Of a DNA stretch of 64,000 nt, positions 16,421 through 26,140 are shown in pieces. The notes under the pieces are model-generated. The model saw nothing but the letters and a program-made list of their open reading frames with translations, had not been told where the DNA came from and did not search any database. The position numbers and the translations under genes were made by a program. The stretch is from Desulfomicrobium orale DSM 12838 (GTDB taxonomy: Bacteria; Desulfobacterota; Desulfovibrionia; Desulfovibrionales; Desulfomicrobiaceae), in the NCBI RefSeq assembly GCF_001553625.1, contig NZ_CP014230.1, positions 1,922,001 to 1,986,000 of the forward strand, in the 5' to 3' direction. How positions within the stretch are numbered: position 1 is the stretch's first letter; every line of letters starts with the position of its first letter.

Positions 16421-18079
16421 ATGTTGATGGAAAAGAAAAGAGGTTTTTTTTCATTTCTTTTTGCTATAACTAAAGAAAAATTAGGTTTATGGCTGGTTGC
16501 TGCTATTCTTAATTCTCTACAGACATTTTTAGTGACTGTTTTTTATGGGTTTGCACTAAAATATACTCTTGATGGAATAAGTAGTGGTAATGAGACTGAG
16601 TTTAAAATTGGCGTAATAATTATGCTGATAGGCTCATGCTATTTTATTTTTGGACTTCCATTCTTTAGCTATCTTTTGTACAAAAGTATGAGTATGGTCA
16701 AGAGTAAAATACGGCAAAATATTTTTAAAAGAATAGTTACATTTAAATACTCTGATATAGAATATACTCATTCTGGTAAATATTTATCGATTATGCATAA
16801 TGATATAGATAGAATAATGAATCTTTTTGACTGGTCATTTATAGGCATGCTGCAAGCGATTATATCTGGGATATTTTCTATATTTATAATATTTTATTAT
16901 AGTAAAATAATAGTATTTGTATCTTTAATTTCTGGAATTATACTTTTATACTTAAGTTTTATTAATTTGAAAATAAATAAACACCTTAATGAACAACTTT
17001 ATGAGCATTTTTCAGAACGTATGAAGCTCACAGCTGATTTTGTTGATAATTTTATTCTTATAAAAATATACGATATTGTAAGTGTAATAACTTCTTCTAT
17101 ATATGATTTATGTCAGAGTATATATCATTGCCAGGTATCAATTAATAAATTTGGGGTTGTTTTAAATTCCTTAAAGTCGGTTATAACAGAATTGATATTG
17201 TTTGGTGTCGTAATTTTTATTGGTAGCTATCAGATAGCTCAAGGTGATCTCACTTTTGGTGAGCTTATGCTTATTCTGCAACTCGGAGTAGGAATTGTTT
17301 TTTTCTTTAATTCAATAGGTAACTATTTTATATCGACCCAATATTCATTTCTCTGCTTGGAGCGGGTGTATAATGAATGTATGCGCGTGGTGGTTGAAGA
17401 AAAGCACGCTATTTTAACTAAAAAAACACAAGCAAGTCTGGAGTTTGAGCAAGTGACTTTTGGGTATGACAGCCGAGGGCAAAAAGTTTTGGATAATATC
17501 TCATTTTGCCTCGAAGGACCGGCAATCGTCAATCTTACAGGGAAAAATGGCACGGGTAAGAGCACAATTTTTAAATTAATTATGAAACTTTATTCTCCTC
17601 AAAGCGGGACAATAAAAATAAATGGAGTTGATATACAAAATGTCTCCCAAGAAAATATTTCAAAAATTGTGGCTTGTGTTCCACAGAAAATTATCTTCTT
17701 TGAAGATACGATTTATAATAATCTAACTTATGGTTTATCTATAAGTGAATTAGAATTGGAGAGTATTGCTGAATCAGTAGGTATATTAGAACTTATTGAT
17801 AGTTTTCCAAATAGATTTGAAGAAATTCTTTTTGAGGGTGGATATGAACTTTCCGGAGGAGAAAAACAGAGATTGGCATTGGTGAGAGCCTTGGCGCAGC
17901 ATCCAGATATTCTATTACTCGATGAGTTTGATTCAAATATGGATCCCTTATCCGCTCAAAAAATATATAATTATTTAAATAGTAATAATATATTGGCAGT
18001 TATTGTGACGCATAATATGGAAAATATTCTAAAGTCCAGTATTGTTTCGGGGAAAAAATATACTGAAATTTCTCTGTAG
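16421..18079 (+). CDS. ABC exporter half-transporter 2 (TMD-NBD), AT-rich
   Basis: A 552-residue partner of the preceding protein, with about six membrane segments and an ATPase domain. Walker A GKNGTGKST is near 373, signature LSGGEKQRL near 477, Walker B ILLLDEFDSNMD near 498 and the switch histidine in VTHN. Both ATP sites of the pair look competent, unlike many heterodimeric exporters with one degenerate site. ATG 16421 or 16427 could be the start. No peptidase domain, precursor peptide, or TonB receptor is seen nearby, so the cargo cannot be inferred. dsbD converges on it 48 bases downstream. Confidence 0.86.
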   Translation: MLMEKKRGFFSFLFAITKEKLGLWLVAAILNSLQTFLVTVFYGFALKYTLDGISSGNETEFKIGVIIMLIGSCYFIFGLPFFSYLLYKSMSMVKSKIRQNIFKRIVTFKYSDIEYTHSGKYLSIMHNDIDRIMNLFDWSFIGMLQAIISGIFSIFIIFYYSKIIVFVSLISGIILLYLSFINLKINKHLNEQLYEHFSERMKLTADFVDNFILIKIYDIVSVITSSIYDLCQSIYHCQVSINKFGVVLNSLKSVITELILFGVVIFIGSYQIAQGDLTFGELMLILQLGVGIVFFFNSIGNYFISTQYSFLCLERVYNECMRVVVEEKHAILTKKTQASLEFEQVTFGYDSRGQKVLDNISFCLEGPAIVNLTGKNGTGKSTIFKLIMKLYSPQSGTIKINGVDIQNVSQENISKIVACVPQKIIFFEDTIYNNLTYGLSISELELESIAESVGILELIDSFPNRFEEILFEGGYELSGGEKQRLALVRALAQHPDILLLDEFDSNMDPLSAQKIYNYLNSNNILAVIVTHNMENILKSSIVSGKKYTEISL

Positions 18080-18127
18080 AGTGCTTCAAATGTTGAATGC
18101 CCTATTGTTGACGGTAGTATACAAATA

Positions 18128-19948
18128 TCATTTCCGTCCTTCCAATTCTTCCTCCAGCGCTTCCTCCAACTGGCCGCCGGTAAACAGATCGCGCAGTACC
18201 AGCGGGCTTTTCGGGTCTTCCCGCGAGAAAATAGCCAGCACGGGAATGGACTGAGAGCCCAGACTGGTAAGCAGCTTCATGAGTTCCGGATCGTGCCGGG
18301 TCAGGTCCACCCGCAGCAGGTCGGCATCGAACCGTTTGGCCAGAGCCGTGCTTTTTTCCGGAGTGAGCACTGTCTTTTCCAGAAATTTGCAGTTGGGGCA
18401 CCAGTCCGCCGTGAAATCCAGAACCATGTTTTTCCGGCCAAGATCGCTTTCAAAGCGGCTCAGCTCAAAGGGCTGCCATGGATCGACGTGGATTTCCGGG
18501 CGGAACAGGACAAAGGCCATGAGGGCCACCAGGGCCATACCTGCGCCCCGGATGGACCAGCGTCGGCCGGAACTCTGATTGAGGTTCGTCCACTGGCCCC
18601 AGACCCAGGCCGCCAGACCGATGGTCCACAGCAGGATGAGTGTGTTCAGGTATTGCGAGGCGGGCAGCAGGCCCATCAGGTACACGCAGGTTCCGGCCAG
18701 CAGAAAGCCCAGAATCCGCTCCAGGTGGATGGTCCACGCTCCGGGCCGGGGCAGCAGCCGGTACATGCGCGGAAAGACGGCCATGACCAGATATGGCGAA
18801 GCCATGCCGAGTCCGATGCAGGACAGCACCAGAGCGATGATCTCCGGGGGCTGGATCAGCGCCCAGGCCAGCACGCCGCCCAGAAAGGGGCCGCTGCACG
18901 GCGTGGCCAGAATGGTGGCCAGGATGCCGGTAATGAAAGACTCCAGACGGGGATGATGGGTCACCCCCCGGGCCTTTCCCTTGAGATCGATGAGGGGCAG
19001 GTCATAGACGCCGAAAAGGCTCAGGGACAGGGCGAAGACCAGGGCCGTAAGGGAGATGATGGCCGCGGGCTGCTGGAAAATCTGCCCCCAGACGATGCCC
19101 GTGGCCGCAATGATCACGGACAGCACCAGAAAATAGAGCACGATGCCCAGAGCGAAAAAGAGGTTGTGCGCACGGAACGCCCGCCGCTGATTCTGGGATA
19201 CGCTGTCCGCCACGGGGATGAAGGAGCGCAGTTTCAGTGTAATGACGGGCAGCACGCAGGGCATGAAATTGAGCACCAGCCCGGCCAGAAAAGCCAGCAC
19301 GGCTGCCTTGGACAGGGTGCGGACTTCCAGTTCCGGGGCGAAATAGCGGGGAGTGAAGGACCATTCGGCGGTCGGGGTATCCGGCTCCGGCACCGCGGAG
19401 TCCGTTTGGGCCGGGATTCCCGGCTTGGCCTGGGCAAATCCGGACCACCACTCCTGATCTTCGGCCAGGGGAAGCTCCGCTTCGGCGGGAACGTCCAGAG
19501 TCAGCGTTTCCTGAAGGGGGCGGCAGGACGCATCCGAGCAGAGCAGGGCGCTGAACTGCACGGACAGGTGCAGTGCTTCGCCGGAAGCGGCGGGAACCGG
19601 CAGGTAAAAAAGTGTCCGGCCCGCGTACTGCTCGGTCACAAGTCCCGGCTCCAGAGAGTCCGGAGCGGACATGGGCGGCGGGTAAAGGGCTTCCAGCTCT
19701 TCTGCGGCGTACTGGCCGGTGACGGCCGTGGGAAATCCCGAAGGGCCGGGAGTATTACCGTAAATGTGCGAACCCTCGGGGGCGGTGAAAAAAAGTACCG
19801 CCAGCACCGGCGAAGGGCCGGATGCAGTACGGAACGCTTTCAGGGAAAGCTCGGGGGCAGATGTCTGCGCCAGGGCGCAGACCGGTAAGAAAAGGAAGAG
19901 AAAGAGGATGGCGCGGAGTGTTTTGCCCGCATTCCGGCATGTAATCAT
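18128..19948 (-). CDS. dsbD: Thiol:disulfide interchange protein DsbD
   Basis: A 606-residue inner-membrane protein that passes electrons from cytoplasmic thioredoxin to periplasmic thiols. A signal peptide (residues 1-22, ending CALAQ) precedes the periplasmic alpha domain with the redox pair in CSDASC near 136. The membrane domain has the two buried cysteines in MPCVLPV and TPCSGPF. The C-terminal thioredoxin domain contains WCPNCK near 514. All three cysteine pairs are therefore present. ATG 19948 is chosen since AAGGA lies about 7 bases upstream and the signal peptide begins there. In this kind of organism it would support c-type cytochrome maturation and isomerase reduction. Confidence 0.93.
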   Translation of the reverse strand: MITCRNAGKTLRAILFLFLFLPVCALAQTSAPELSLKAFRTASGPSPVLAVLFFTAPEGSHIYGNTPGPSGFPTAVTGQYAAEELEALYPPPMSAPDSLEPGLVTEQYAGRTLFYLPVPAASGEALHLSVQFSALLCSDASCRPLQETLTLDVPAEAELPLAEDQEWWSGFAQAKPGIPAQTDSAVPEPDTPTAEWSFTPRYFAPELEVRTLSKAAVLAFLAGLVLNFMPCVLPVITLKLRSFIPVADSVSQNQRRAFRAHNLFFALGIVLYFLVLSVIIAATGIVWGQIFQQPAAIISLTALVFALSLSLFGVYDLPLIDLKGKARGVTHHPRLESFITGILATILATPCSGPFLGGVLAWALIQPPEIIALVLSCIGLGMASPYLVMAVFPRMYRLLPRPGAWTIHLERILGFLLAGTCVYLMGLLPASQYLNTLILLWTIGLAAWVWGQWTNLNQSSGRRWSIRGAGMALVALMAFVLFRPEIHVDPWQPFELSRFESDLGRKNMVLDFTADWCPNCKFLEKTVLTPEKSTALAKRFDADLLRVDLTRHDPELMKLLTSLGSQSIPVLAIFSREDPKSPLVLRDLFTGGQLEEALEEELEGRK

Positions 19949-20231
19949 AGAGATGTCCTTAAGATTGGAAGGTATTTGCAGTGGGCGTTTCCCATCGGTG
20001 TGCCGTCGCCGGAGCGGACCTTCATGAAAGGCAGGGGAGCGCCGGAGTTGAAGAAAATTTACGGACAGAAGTTCTCTTCGGTTTTGTGTTGCACCGGCCG
20101 GGAGAACGTTGTCTTCTCCGCTCTTCCACCCGGCAGTATTTTTCGAAGGCGGCTGCTGATGATCGGAAAGACACGAGGCATAAGCGGCCCGGCGTCGCGG
20201 ATAGCGGATTTTCCGTGAGTCTCCTGGGAAG

Positions 20232-21539
20232 TTACACGATTTCGTCCTGAATCCTGCTGTCAAAGATGCGCTGGCTCTTGCGCTCCGAGCGCGGCAGGGT
20301 GCCGTAGCCGGTCAGTTCCAGATCCGCCGTGACCAGAAGCTGTTTTTTGATCTGGTAGCCGGCTTCGCGGATCAGGCCGGGCGAGAGGTCGCCGCCAACT
20401 CCTTCAGCCCGCTCCACCACCAGACGCATAAAGTCGCGGCCCGCGCAGTCTCTGGTCAGATGGATCTGATACTCGGAGCCGAGGCCGGGAATGGCCGACA
20501 GGATGGAATCAATGCCGCTGGGGTAGATGTTCACTCCCCGGAATTTGATGGTGTCGTCGGAGCGTCCCCTGATGCGCGAGTGGCGGGGCATGACGCTGCC
20601 GCAGGTGCAGGGGCCGGGAATGATGCGGGTGATGTCCCGGGTGCGGTAGCGGATCAGCGGCGCGGCTTCCTTGCACAGGGTGGTCACGACCATCTCTCCC
20701 CATTCGCCGTCGGGCAGCGGCTCCAGAGTTTCGGGATCGACGATTTCAAGCAGGTAGTAGTCTCCCCAGTAGTGGATGCAGTCGTGATCGGTGCATTCGA
20801 TGCCCGCGCCGGGGCCGTAAAGCTCGGTCAGGCCGGTGATGTCGAACAGCTCGGCCCCGCCGAAAAGATCGGAAATTTTCTTGCGCATGGACCGGCTGGA
20901 GCGTTCGGAACCGTAGATGACCTTCCGCACGGCAACCTCTCCGGTCAGGCCGCGCCTGTTGATTTCTTCGGCCATCAGCAGGGCCATGGACGCCGTGGAG
21001 CAAAACACCGTGGACTGAAAATCCAGCAGGAACTGAATCTGCATGTCGATGTTGCCCGGTCCCACGGGTACGGCCAGAGCCCTGGCCTTTTCACATCCGA
21101 GCTGGAAGCCCGTGCCCGCCGTCCATACTCCGTAGCCCACGGCGATCTGCACCCGGTCCTCGGGCGTCACGCCGATGGTCTGGTAACAGCGGGCGAACAT
21201 GTCGGTCCAGTCGTCCAGGTCCTTCTGGGTATAGCAGAGCACCTTGCGTTTCCCCGTGGTGCCGGAGCTGGCGTGAACGCGGACGATCCGCTCGAAGGGT
21301 ACGCTCCGCAGGGGAAACGGGTAGCCGTCGCGCAGGTCCTCGGTGGTGGTGAAGGGCAGGCGGCGCAGATCGTCCAGACTTTGGATGGAGCCGGGCGTGG
21401 CTCCGGCTGCTTCCAGCCTGGCCCGGTACATCGGTGAGCCCTCGAAGGCATGGCGTACGGTCCATTGCAGGCCGCGCAGCTGGTGGTCGCGTAACTCCCG
21501 GACGGAGGAAAAGGACGGCAGGAAATTTTTGCTGTGCAT
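20232..21539 (-). CDS. Phenylacetate-CoA ligase family protein (PaaK-like)
   Basis: A 435-residue cytoplasmic adenylate-forming enzyme, the usual length for PaaK. It would activate an aromatic or other carboxylate to its CoA thioester via an acyl-AMP. The ATP loop SSGTTGKRK is near residue 90, YGSERSS follows, DITGLTELYGPG gives the A5 motif, and YRTRDITRI carries the late conserved aspartate. It lies 71 bases after lutBA on the same strand and is probably the last gene of that operon. In anaerobes such ligases often act in indole-acetate, phenylacetate or aryl-pyruvate metabolism, so the true substrate is open. The start at 21539 has no clear Shine-Dalgarno. Confidence 0.87.
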   Translation of the reverse strand: MHSKNFLPSFSSVRELRDHQLRGLQWTVRHAFEGSPMYRARLEAAGATPGSIQSLDDLRRLPFTTTEDLRDGYPFPLRSVPFERIVRVHASSGTTGKRKVLCYTQKDLDDWTDMFARCYQTIGVTPEDRVQIAVGYGVWTAGTGFQLGCEKARALAVPVGPGNIDMQIQFLLDFQSTVFCSTASMALLMAEEINRRGLTGEVAVRKVIYGSERSSRSMRKKISDLFGGAELFDITGLTELYGPGAGIECTDHDCIHYWGDYYLLEIVDPETLEPLPDGEWGEMVVTTLCKEAAPLIRYRTRDITRIIPGPCTCGSVMPRHSRIRGRSDDTIKFRGVNIYPSGIDSILSAIPGLGSEYQIHLTRDCAGRDFMRLVVERAEGVGGDLSPGLIREAGYQIKKQLLVTADLELTGYGTLPRSERKSQRIFDSRIQDEIV

Positions 21540-21610
21540 GGGGGCGGTTCTGTATGGTGAACGGGGAGGCCCCCGCCGCGGAAAACGGCGAGGGCTTCCC
21601 CCACGAGGGA

Positions 21611-23752
21611 TTATTTCTTCAGATGATCGGCCAATACCTCGGACATGTGGCGCACGGCAAAGCCGGACTTGTTCTTCTCGGCTCCGCCGCGCAGCTGCAT
21701 GACGCAGCCCGGGCATTCCGTGACCAGCACTTCGGCCCCGGTCCGCGCGGCGTCGGTCAGCTTGTTCTTGAGGATCTGTTCGGACACGCCGGGGAATTTG
21801 GCGGAATAGGATCCGCCGAAGCCGCAGCAGACCTGCTCCTGATCGGCCTGGGCGTATTCGTAACCGCCCAGGGCCAGGAGCTGCCTGGGCTGTTCTGTCA
21901 TGCCCATGCCGCGGCAGAGGTGGCAGGGCGCGTGCAGGGTGGCCCGCTGCTTGGTCTGGTTGAATTTGTCGGGGGTCACCTTCAGCACGTCGGTCATGAA
22001 GGCGGAGAAGGGAATGACCTTGTCCGCGAACTTCTTGGCCTCGGCGTCGTTCCCGCCCAGCAGGAAGGGGTAGTTGTGCTTCAGATGCGAGGCGCAGGAC
22101 GCGCACAGCGTGACGATATAGTCAAAGGAGCCGTTCATGGCCTCGATGTTCTGCCGGGCCACGTCGATGGCGGTCTTCTTTTCGCCCATCATCTGCAGCG
22201 GCAGACCGCAGCAGGACTGTTCCAGAGGGAATTCCACAGCCACGTCGTGGGCGCTGAAGACTTCCATGGCCGCTTCCAGCTGTTCCGGATAGATGAAGTC
22301 CTGAGCGCATCCGGCGAACAGGGCGATCCGCGCCTTGGGGTTCGGCACGTTTTGTCTGATTTCCTCGAAGCGGTCCCGGAAAGGCTTGGCCGCGATGGCG
22401 GGCAAGGCCTTGAAGCCGTGATCCTTGGCGAAGATCTGGGGCAGATGCCGGATGTAGCTGGTGCCGCCGGTCAGGGGCCGCTGGGCGGTCTTGGCCATGC
22501 GCAGGAAGGAATGGAAGAGCTTGCGGTTCTGCATCAGCTTGGCCAGCAGGATGGAGGAAATGGGGTGTCCGTCCTCATCCAGAATGCGGGCGTGGATTTC
22601 CTTGATCAGCCGGGGCAGATCGATACCCGCGGCGCAGATATGCTTGCAGGCCTCGCAGTTGATGCAGTTCTGGACCAGATTCTTGGCCTTGTCCCGGCCG
22701 TGGAAGAAGAAGGTCAGGATGAGGCCGATGGCGCCGATGTAAATGTGCCCCATCTGATGGCCGCCGACCATGCGGTACACGGGGCAGACGTTGGCGCAGG
22801 CACCGCAGCGCACGCAGCGGAGCACCTGGGAGAAGAGCGGGTCCTTGGCCATTTCCCGGCGGCCGTTGTCCAGAAAGACGATGTGCATTTCCTTCTTGTC
22901 GCCGGGGGCGGCCAGACACTCGTTGGCGCCGCTGATCCAGGTGACGTAGGAGGTGATGGCCTGTCCCGTGGCGTTCTTGGGCAGGATGCGCAGCACCTTG
23001 AGGGCGTCCTCCAGAGTGAAACAGAGCTTGTCCAGGCCGGTCAGGGCCACATGCACGCGGGGTAGAGTGGTGACCAGACGGGCGTTGCCCTCATTGGTGA
23101 CAATGCCGATGGTACCGGTTTCGGCGATGGCGAAGTTGGCGCCGCTGATGCCCATGTCCGCTTCCGCATACTTCTGGCGCAGTTCGCGGCGGGCCACTTT
23201 GACCAGACGCTGGATGTCCGTGGACTGGTCTTCCCGGGTGACCTGGGAGAAAAGCTCGGCCACCTGGTACCGGGACAGGTGAATGGCCGGCATGACCATG
23301 TGACTGGGACCTTCCTTGCGCAGCTGGATGATCCACTCGCCCAGGTCCGTCTCGGTCACTTCCAGGCCGTCTTTTTCCAGACGGTGGTTGAGGAGGGTCT
23401 CCTCGGCCGTCATGGACTTGGACTTGACGATCTTTTTACAGTTCGCGTCCTTGGCGATGCGGGCGATGATCTCGTTGGCTTCGGCGGCGTCCTTGGCCAG
23501 ATGCACCTTGACGCCCTTGGCTTCGGCCGCGGCCTTGAAGTCGGCGTAAAGCTGGTCCAGACAGCCGAGCCCTGCATTCTTGGTGTTGACCACCTCGGCG
23601 ATGAGCGCGTTCACGTCGTAATCGCGCAAAGCGTTGGCCCGGCCCACGGGATAGGCGGTGGCGAATTTTTCCATGGCCCCGCGCAGAAAGGTGTTGTCCA
23701 GAGCCTCGCGCAGTTCCTTGTTGTATTCGGAGAGGTTTTTGGCCTGCTGCAT
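21611..23752 (-). CDS. Fused LutB-LutA lactate-utilisation iron-sulfur protein
   Basis: A 713-residue protein joining LutB and LutA, which are separate in Bacillus subtilis. Residues about 60-290 form a LUD domain (ISGANFAIAETGTIG). Two 4Fe-4S sites follow, CVRCGACANVCP near 312 and CINCEACKHIC near 361. Two CCG domains close the protein, SCCGLPLQ near 515 and VCCGFGG near 640; these bind a non-cubane cluster as in heterodisulfide reductase. With LutC it should oxidise L-lactate to pyruvate in the cytoplasm. Its ATG overlaps the stop of lutC by one base, implying translational coupling. No transmembrane anchor is present. Confidence 0.88.
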   Translation of the reverse strand: MQQAKNLSEYNKELREALDNTFLRGAMEKFATAYPVGRANALRDYDVNALIAEVVNTKNAGLGCLDQLYADFKAAAEAKGVKVHLAKDAAEANEIIARIAKDANCKKIVKSKSMTAEETLLNHRLEKDGLEVTETDLGEWIIQLRKEGPSHMVMPAIHLSRYQVAELFSQVTREDQSTDIQRLVKVARRELRQKYAEADMGISGANFAIAETGTIGIVTNEGNARLVTTLPRVHVALTGLDKLCFTLEDALKVLRILPKNATGQAITSYVTWISGANECLAAPGDKKEMHIVFLDNGRREMAKDPLFSQVLRCVRCGACANVCPVYRMVGGHQMGHIYIGAIGLILTFFFHGRDKAKNLVQNCINCEACKHICAAGIDLPRLIKEIHARILDEDGHPISSILLAKLMQNRKLFHSFLRMAKTAQRPLTGGTSYIRHLPQIFAKDHGFKALPAIAAKPFRDRFEEIRQNVPNPKARIALFAGCAQDFIYPEQLEAAMEVFSAHDVAVEFPLEQSCCGLPLQMMGEKKTAIDVARQNIEAMNGSFDYIVTLCASCASHLKHNYPFLLGGNDAEAKKFADKVIPFSAFMTDVLKVTPDKFNQTKQRATLHAPCHLCRGMGMTEQPRQLLALGGYEYAQADQEQVCCGFGGSYSAKFPGVSEQILKNKLTDAARTGAEVLVTECPGCVMQLRGGAEKNKSGFAVRHMSEVLADHLKK

Positions 23753-24384
23753 TATTTGTCCTCCAGAATCAGGATGTGCAGTTCCAGGGGGCCATGCACG
23801 CCCAGCGCCAGAACGCGTTCGATGTCGGCGGTGCGGCTCGCGCCGGTGATGAAGGCCAGATAGTCGGGGTTTTGGTTCATGAGCCCTTTGAGTTCGGCGT
23901 AGATGTCCTCGGCCGTGGCCCGGATGCGGGATTTGGGGAGGACCGCCACATGGATCTCGGCGAGCATGGTGGCCAGGCGCAGTTCCTCGCTGGAGGATTC
24001 GATGGCCAGGGTGCCCGTCTCGGCGATGCCGTAGTCGGCCATGGTGAGGGCGATGTCCACGCCCGCCAGATGGCGGCGCATGCCGTCCTTGATGACGGAA
24101 ATCTCGCGTGCCGACGCCTGTTTGACCAGCTCGGCCTGGTCGGCTTCGTTCAGGAGCGGAGCAACGATGATCTTGCCCCACTCCTTCAGCCCGCACAAAT
24201 CCTTGCCCTTTTCCGACAAGGATTCCTCACACCCGCTCAGAAGCAGCTGACAGGCTTCCTTCTGGGCGCACAGATCCACGGTGTAGGCCACGGCCTGAGC
24301 CATGGAATCCACCTCCGAGACAATGGCCGAGGCGGCTTCCGCTTTTTTCCGGAATTTTTCCAAAATTTCAGGGCTTGGTTCCAT
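23752..24384 (-). CDS. lutC: LutC/YkgG family lactate-utilisation protein (LUD domain)
   Basis: A 210-residue LUD-domain protein, the third component of the LutABC lactate oxidation complex. The hallmark YGIAETGTLAIESSSEELRL is present near residue 115, and VLALGVHGPLELHILIL lies at the C-terminus. An excellent AGGAGG sits 4 bases before ATG 24384. It is the first gene of the operon with lutBA and paaK. The 169 bases upstream, before mltG, are AT-rich and must hold the promoter. Confidence 0.88.
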   Translation of the reverse strand: MEPSPEILEKFRKKAEAASAIVSEVDSMAQAVAYTVDLCAQKEACQLLLSGCEESLSEKGKDLCGLKEWGKIIVAPLLNEADQAELVKQASAREISVIKDGMRRHLAGVDIALTMADYGIAETGTLAIESSSEELRLATMLAEIHVAVLPKSRIRATAEDIYAELKGLMNQNPDYLAFITGASRTADIERVLALGVHGPLELHILILEDK

Positions 24385-24553
24385 ACGTCCTCCTGAGTGA
24401 ATTCATTTTGCACGTTAAAGCAAAAACCATGCTGGCTCTGCTTTCATTTCATTTTTCTATAATTCAATATGGTTAGGATATTTTTTCGGCCGTCCTTTCC
24501 GTCTCATGGTGAAAATATGGGCGGGTGCGCTCAACAGGGGTGAGGGAATTTTC

Positions 24554-25591
24554 TCAACTTTCCGGCCCTCTGGATTTGGGAAAGGGGCGGCCGCCGCGCT
24601 GGTATTTGATGACGGCGTTGTTGTGCTCGCTCAGGCTGCGGCTGAAATGATGGGAACCGTCGGGCCGGGCCACGAAATAGAGAAATTCGTGTTCCGCCGG
24701 TCCGGCGGCGGCCATGAGGGCCGCTTTGCCCGGAGAACAGATGGGCCCCGGAGGCAGGCCGGGGTGTACATAGGTGTTGTAGGGATTGCCCGCGTCCTGG
24801 AGGTGGGAGCGGCGCAGATTGCCCGTGAACATTTCCCCCAGGCCGTAGATGATGGTGGGATCGCATTGCAGAAGCATGCCCAGTTGCAGGCGCTTGGCGT
24901 ATACGCCCGCCACCAGCTCCCGTTCCGCGGGGATGGCCGTTTCCTTTTCCACCAGCGAGGCCAGAATGACCATGGCATGCAGTTCCTCGGGATTTCCGGC
25001 CTGGGGCAGGTCCCGTACGGTGCCCTTGAAACGGTCCAGCAGTGCCTTCAGGATCGGATAGGGCGACTGGCCGGGGATGCGCGGAAAAAAGTAGGTTTCC
25101 GGGAACAGATAGCCTTCGGCGTTTTCTGCCGGGATGCCGTTTTTCCGCAGAAAATCCCTGTCGTTACAGGCCGCGAGAAAGCGCTCCGCCGTGGTCAGGC
25201 CGGTGGCGTTCACGGCCAGAGCCACCTCGCGCATGGTCAGCCCTTCGGCGAAATGCAGACGGTGCAGCATGGGCTGCCCGAAGGCCAGGGTTTCCAGAAT
25301 GCGGCGCGGGCTCCAGGCCGCTGAAAGCTCGAATTCTCCGGCCTGAAGCGGAACTTTGCGCAGCCGGGCATAGGTTCTGAAGCTCTCGCTCCAGCGGATC
25401 AGGCCGTTTTTTTCCAGCCGCCCGGCCACCGACGCCAGACTTTCACCCGATTCCACGGTGAAGACCACGGTGGCGTTGTCCGCCGGGCGAAGCGGGGTCT
25501 CCACGAAATACCAGGCTCCGCCGGCCAGCCCGCCTATCGTGAGGAGCATGAGCGCCAGTCCGCCCGGAAGCCATTTCCACCATTGTCGCAT
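24554..25591 (-). CDS. mltG: Endolytic murein transglycosylase MltG
   Basis: A 345-residue inner-membrane protein with one N-terminal membrane segment (about residues 8-30) and a periplasmic YceG domain. It cleaves nascent glycan strands and so sets chain length. The catalytic glutamate is in LVEKET near 220. EGYLFPETY, CDPTIIYGLG and NTYVHPGLPPGPICSPG are all family motifs. It is followed downstream by lutC on the same strand and preceded by ruvX; linkage of mltG and ruvX is seen in many bacteria. Confidence 0.92.
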   Translation of the reverse strand: MRQWWKWLPGGLALMLLTIGGLAGGAWYFVETPLRPADNATVVFTVESGESLASVAGRLEKNGLIRWSESFRTYARLRKVPLQAGEFELSAAWSPRRILETLAFGQPMLHRLHFAEGLTMREVALAVNATGLTTAERFLAACNDRDFLRKNGIPAENAEGYLFPETYFFPRIPGQSPYPILKALLDRFKGTVRDLPQAGNPEELHAMVILASLVEKETAIPAERELVAGVYAKRLQLGMLLQCDPTIIYGLGEMFTGNLRRSHLQDAGNPYNTYVHPGLPPGPICSPGKAALMAAAGPAEHEFLYFVARPDGSHHFSRSLSEHNNAVIKYQRGGRPFPKSRGPES

Positions 25592-25732
25592 GAGTTTTCC
25601 CTATGGCTTGGTAGCGGGGAGAAGAATACCCCGGCCGGGGGACAGTCATCCGGTGTCCCTTTTTTCCGGCTCCGGTTCGGACAATCTTTCGAACCGGAGC
25701 CGCTAAGCTGGTCCGGGTCCGCAAACTCCGGC

Positions 25733-26140
25733 TTATGTTTCCCGCTCCCGCAGAAAGGTTTCCAGAATGCACACTGCGGCCATCTGATCCAGAAGACCGT
25801 CACTCTTGCGGGTGGAAACACCCGCCTCGCGCAGCCGGTTCCGCGCCTCGGAAGAGGTCAGGACTTCATTGACCAGATGAATGGGCAGGGCGGTTCTGCG
25901 GGCCAGACTGTCCCGGAAATTTCTGACCTGCCGGGTGGTCAGGCTGTCCTGGCCGTCCGTGAGCAGAGGCAGACCCAGCACAATGCCCGTCACGTTTTCC
26001 CTGGCACAGATGTCCAGCAGCTCGGCGAAGAGCTTATCACTCGTGGTTCTGGCCAGCGTCCGGTAGGGAAAAGCCAGGGACCCGCCGGACATGGCCAGTC
26101 CCACGCGCTTCTGGCCGTAGTCGATGCCCAGAAGCTTCAT
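25733..26140 (-). CDS. ruvX: RuvX/YqgF family Holliday-junction-resolvase-like nuclease
   Basis: A 135-residue RNase H-fold protein of the YqgF family, implicated in 16S rRNA 5'-end maturation and in resolving recombination intermediates. The first motif is GIDYGQKRVGLAM and the last is LLDQMAAVCIL. The middle motif, usually DE, reads VNEVLTSSEA, so its aspartate is replaced by asparagine while the glutamate stays. Its ATG overlaps the stop of the upstream FAD/Fe-S gene (ATGA). Confidence 0.9.
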   Translation of the reverse strand: MKLLGIDYGQKRVGLAMSGGSLAFPYRTLARTTSDKLFAELLDICARENVTGIVLGLPLLTDGQDSLTTRQVRNFRDSLARRTALPIHLVNEVLTSSEARNRLREAGVSTRKSDGLLDQMAAVCILETFLRERET

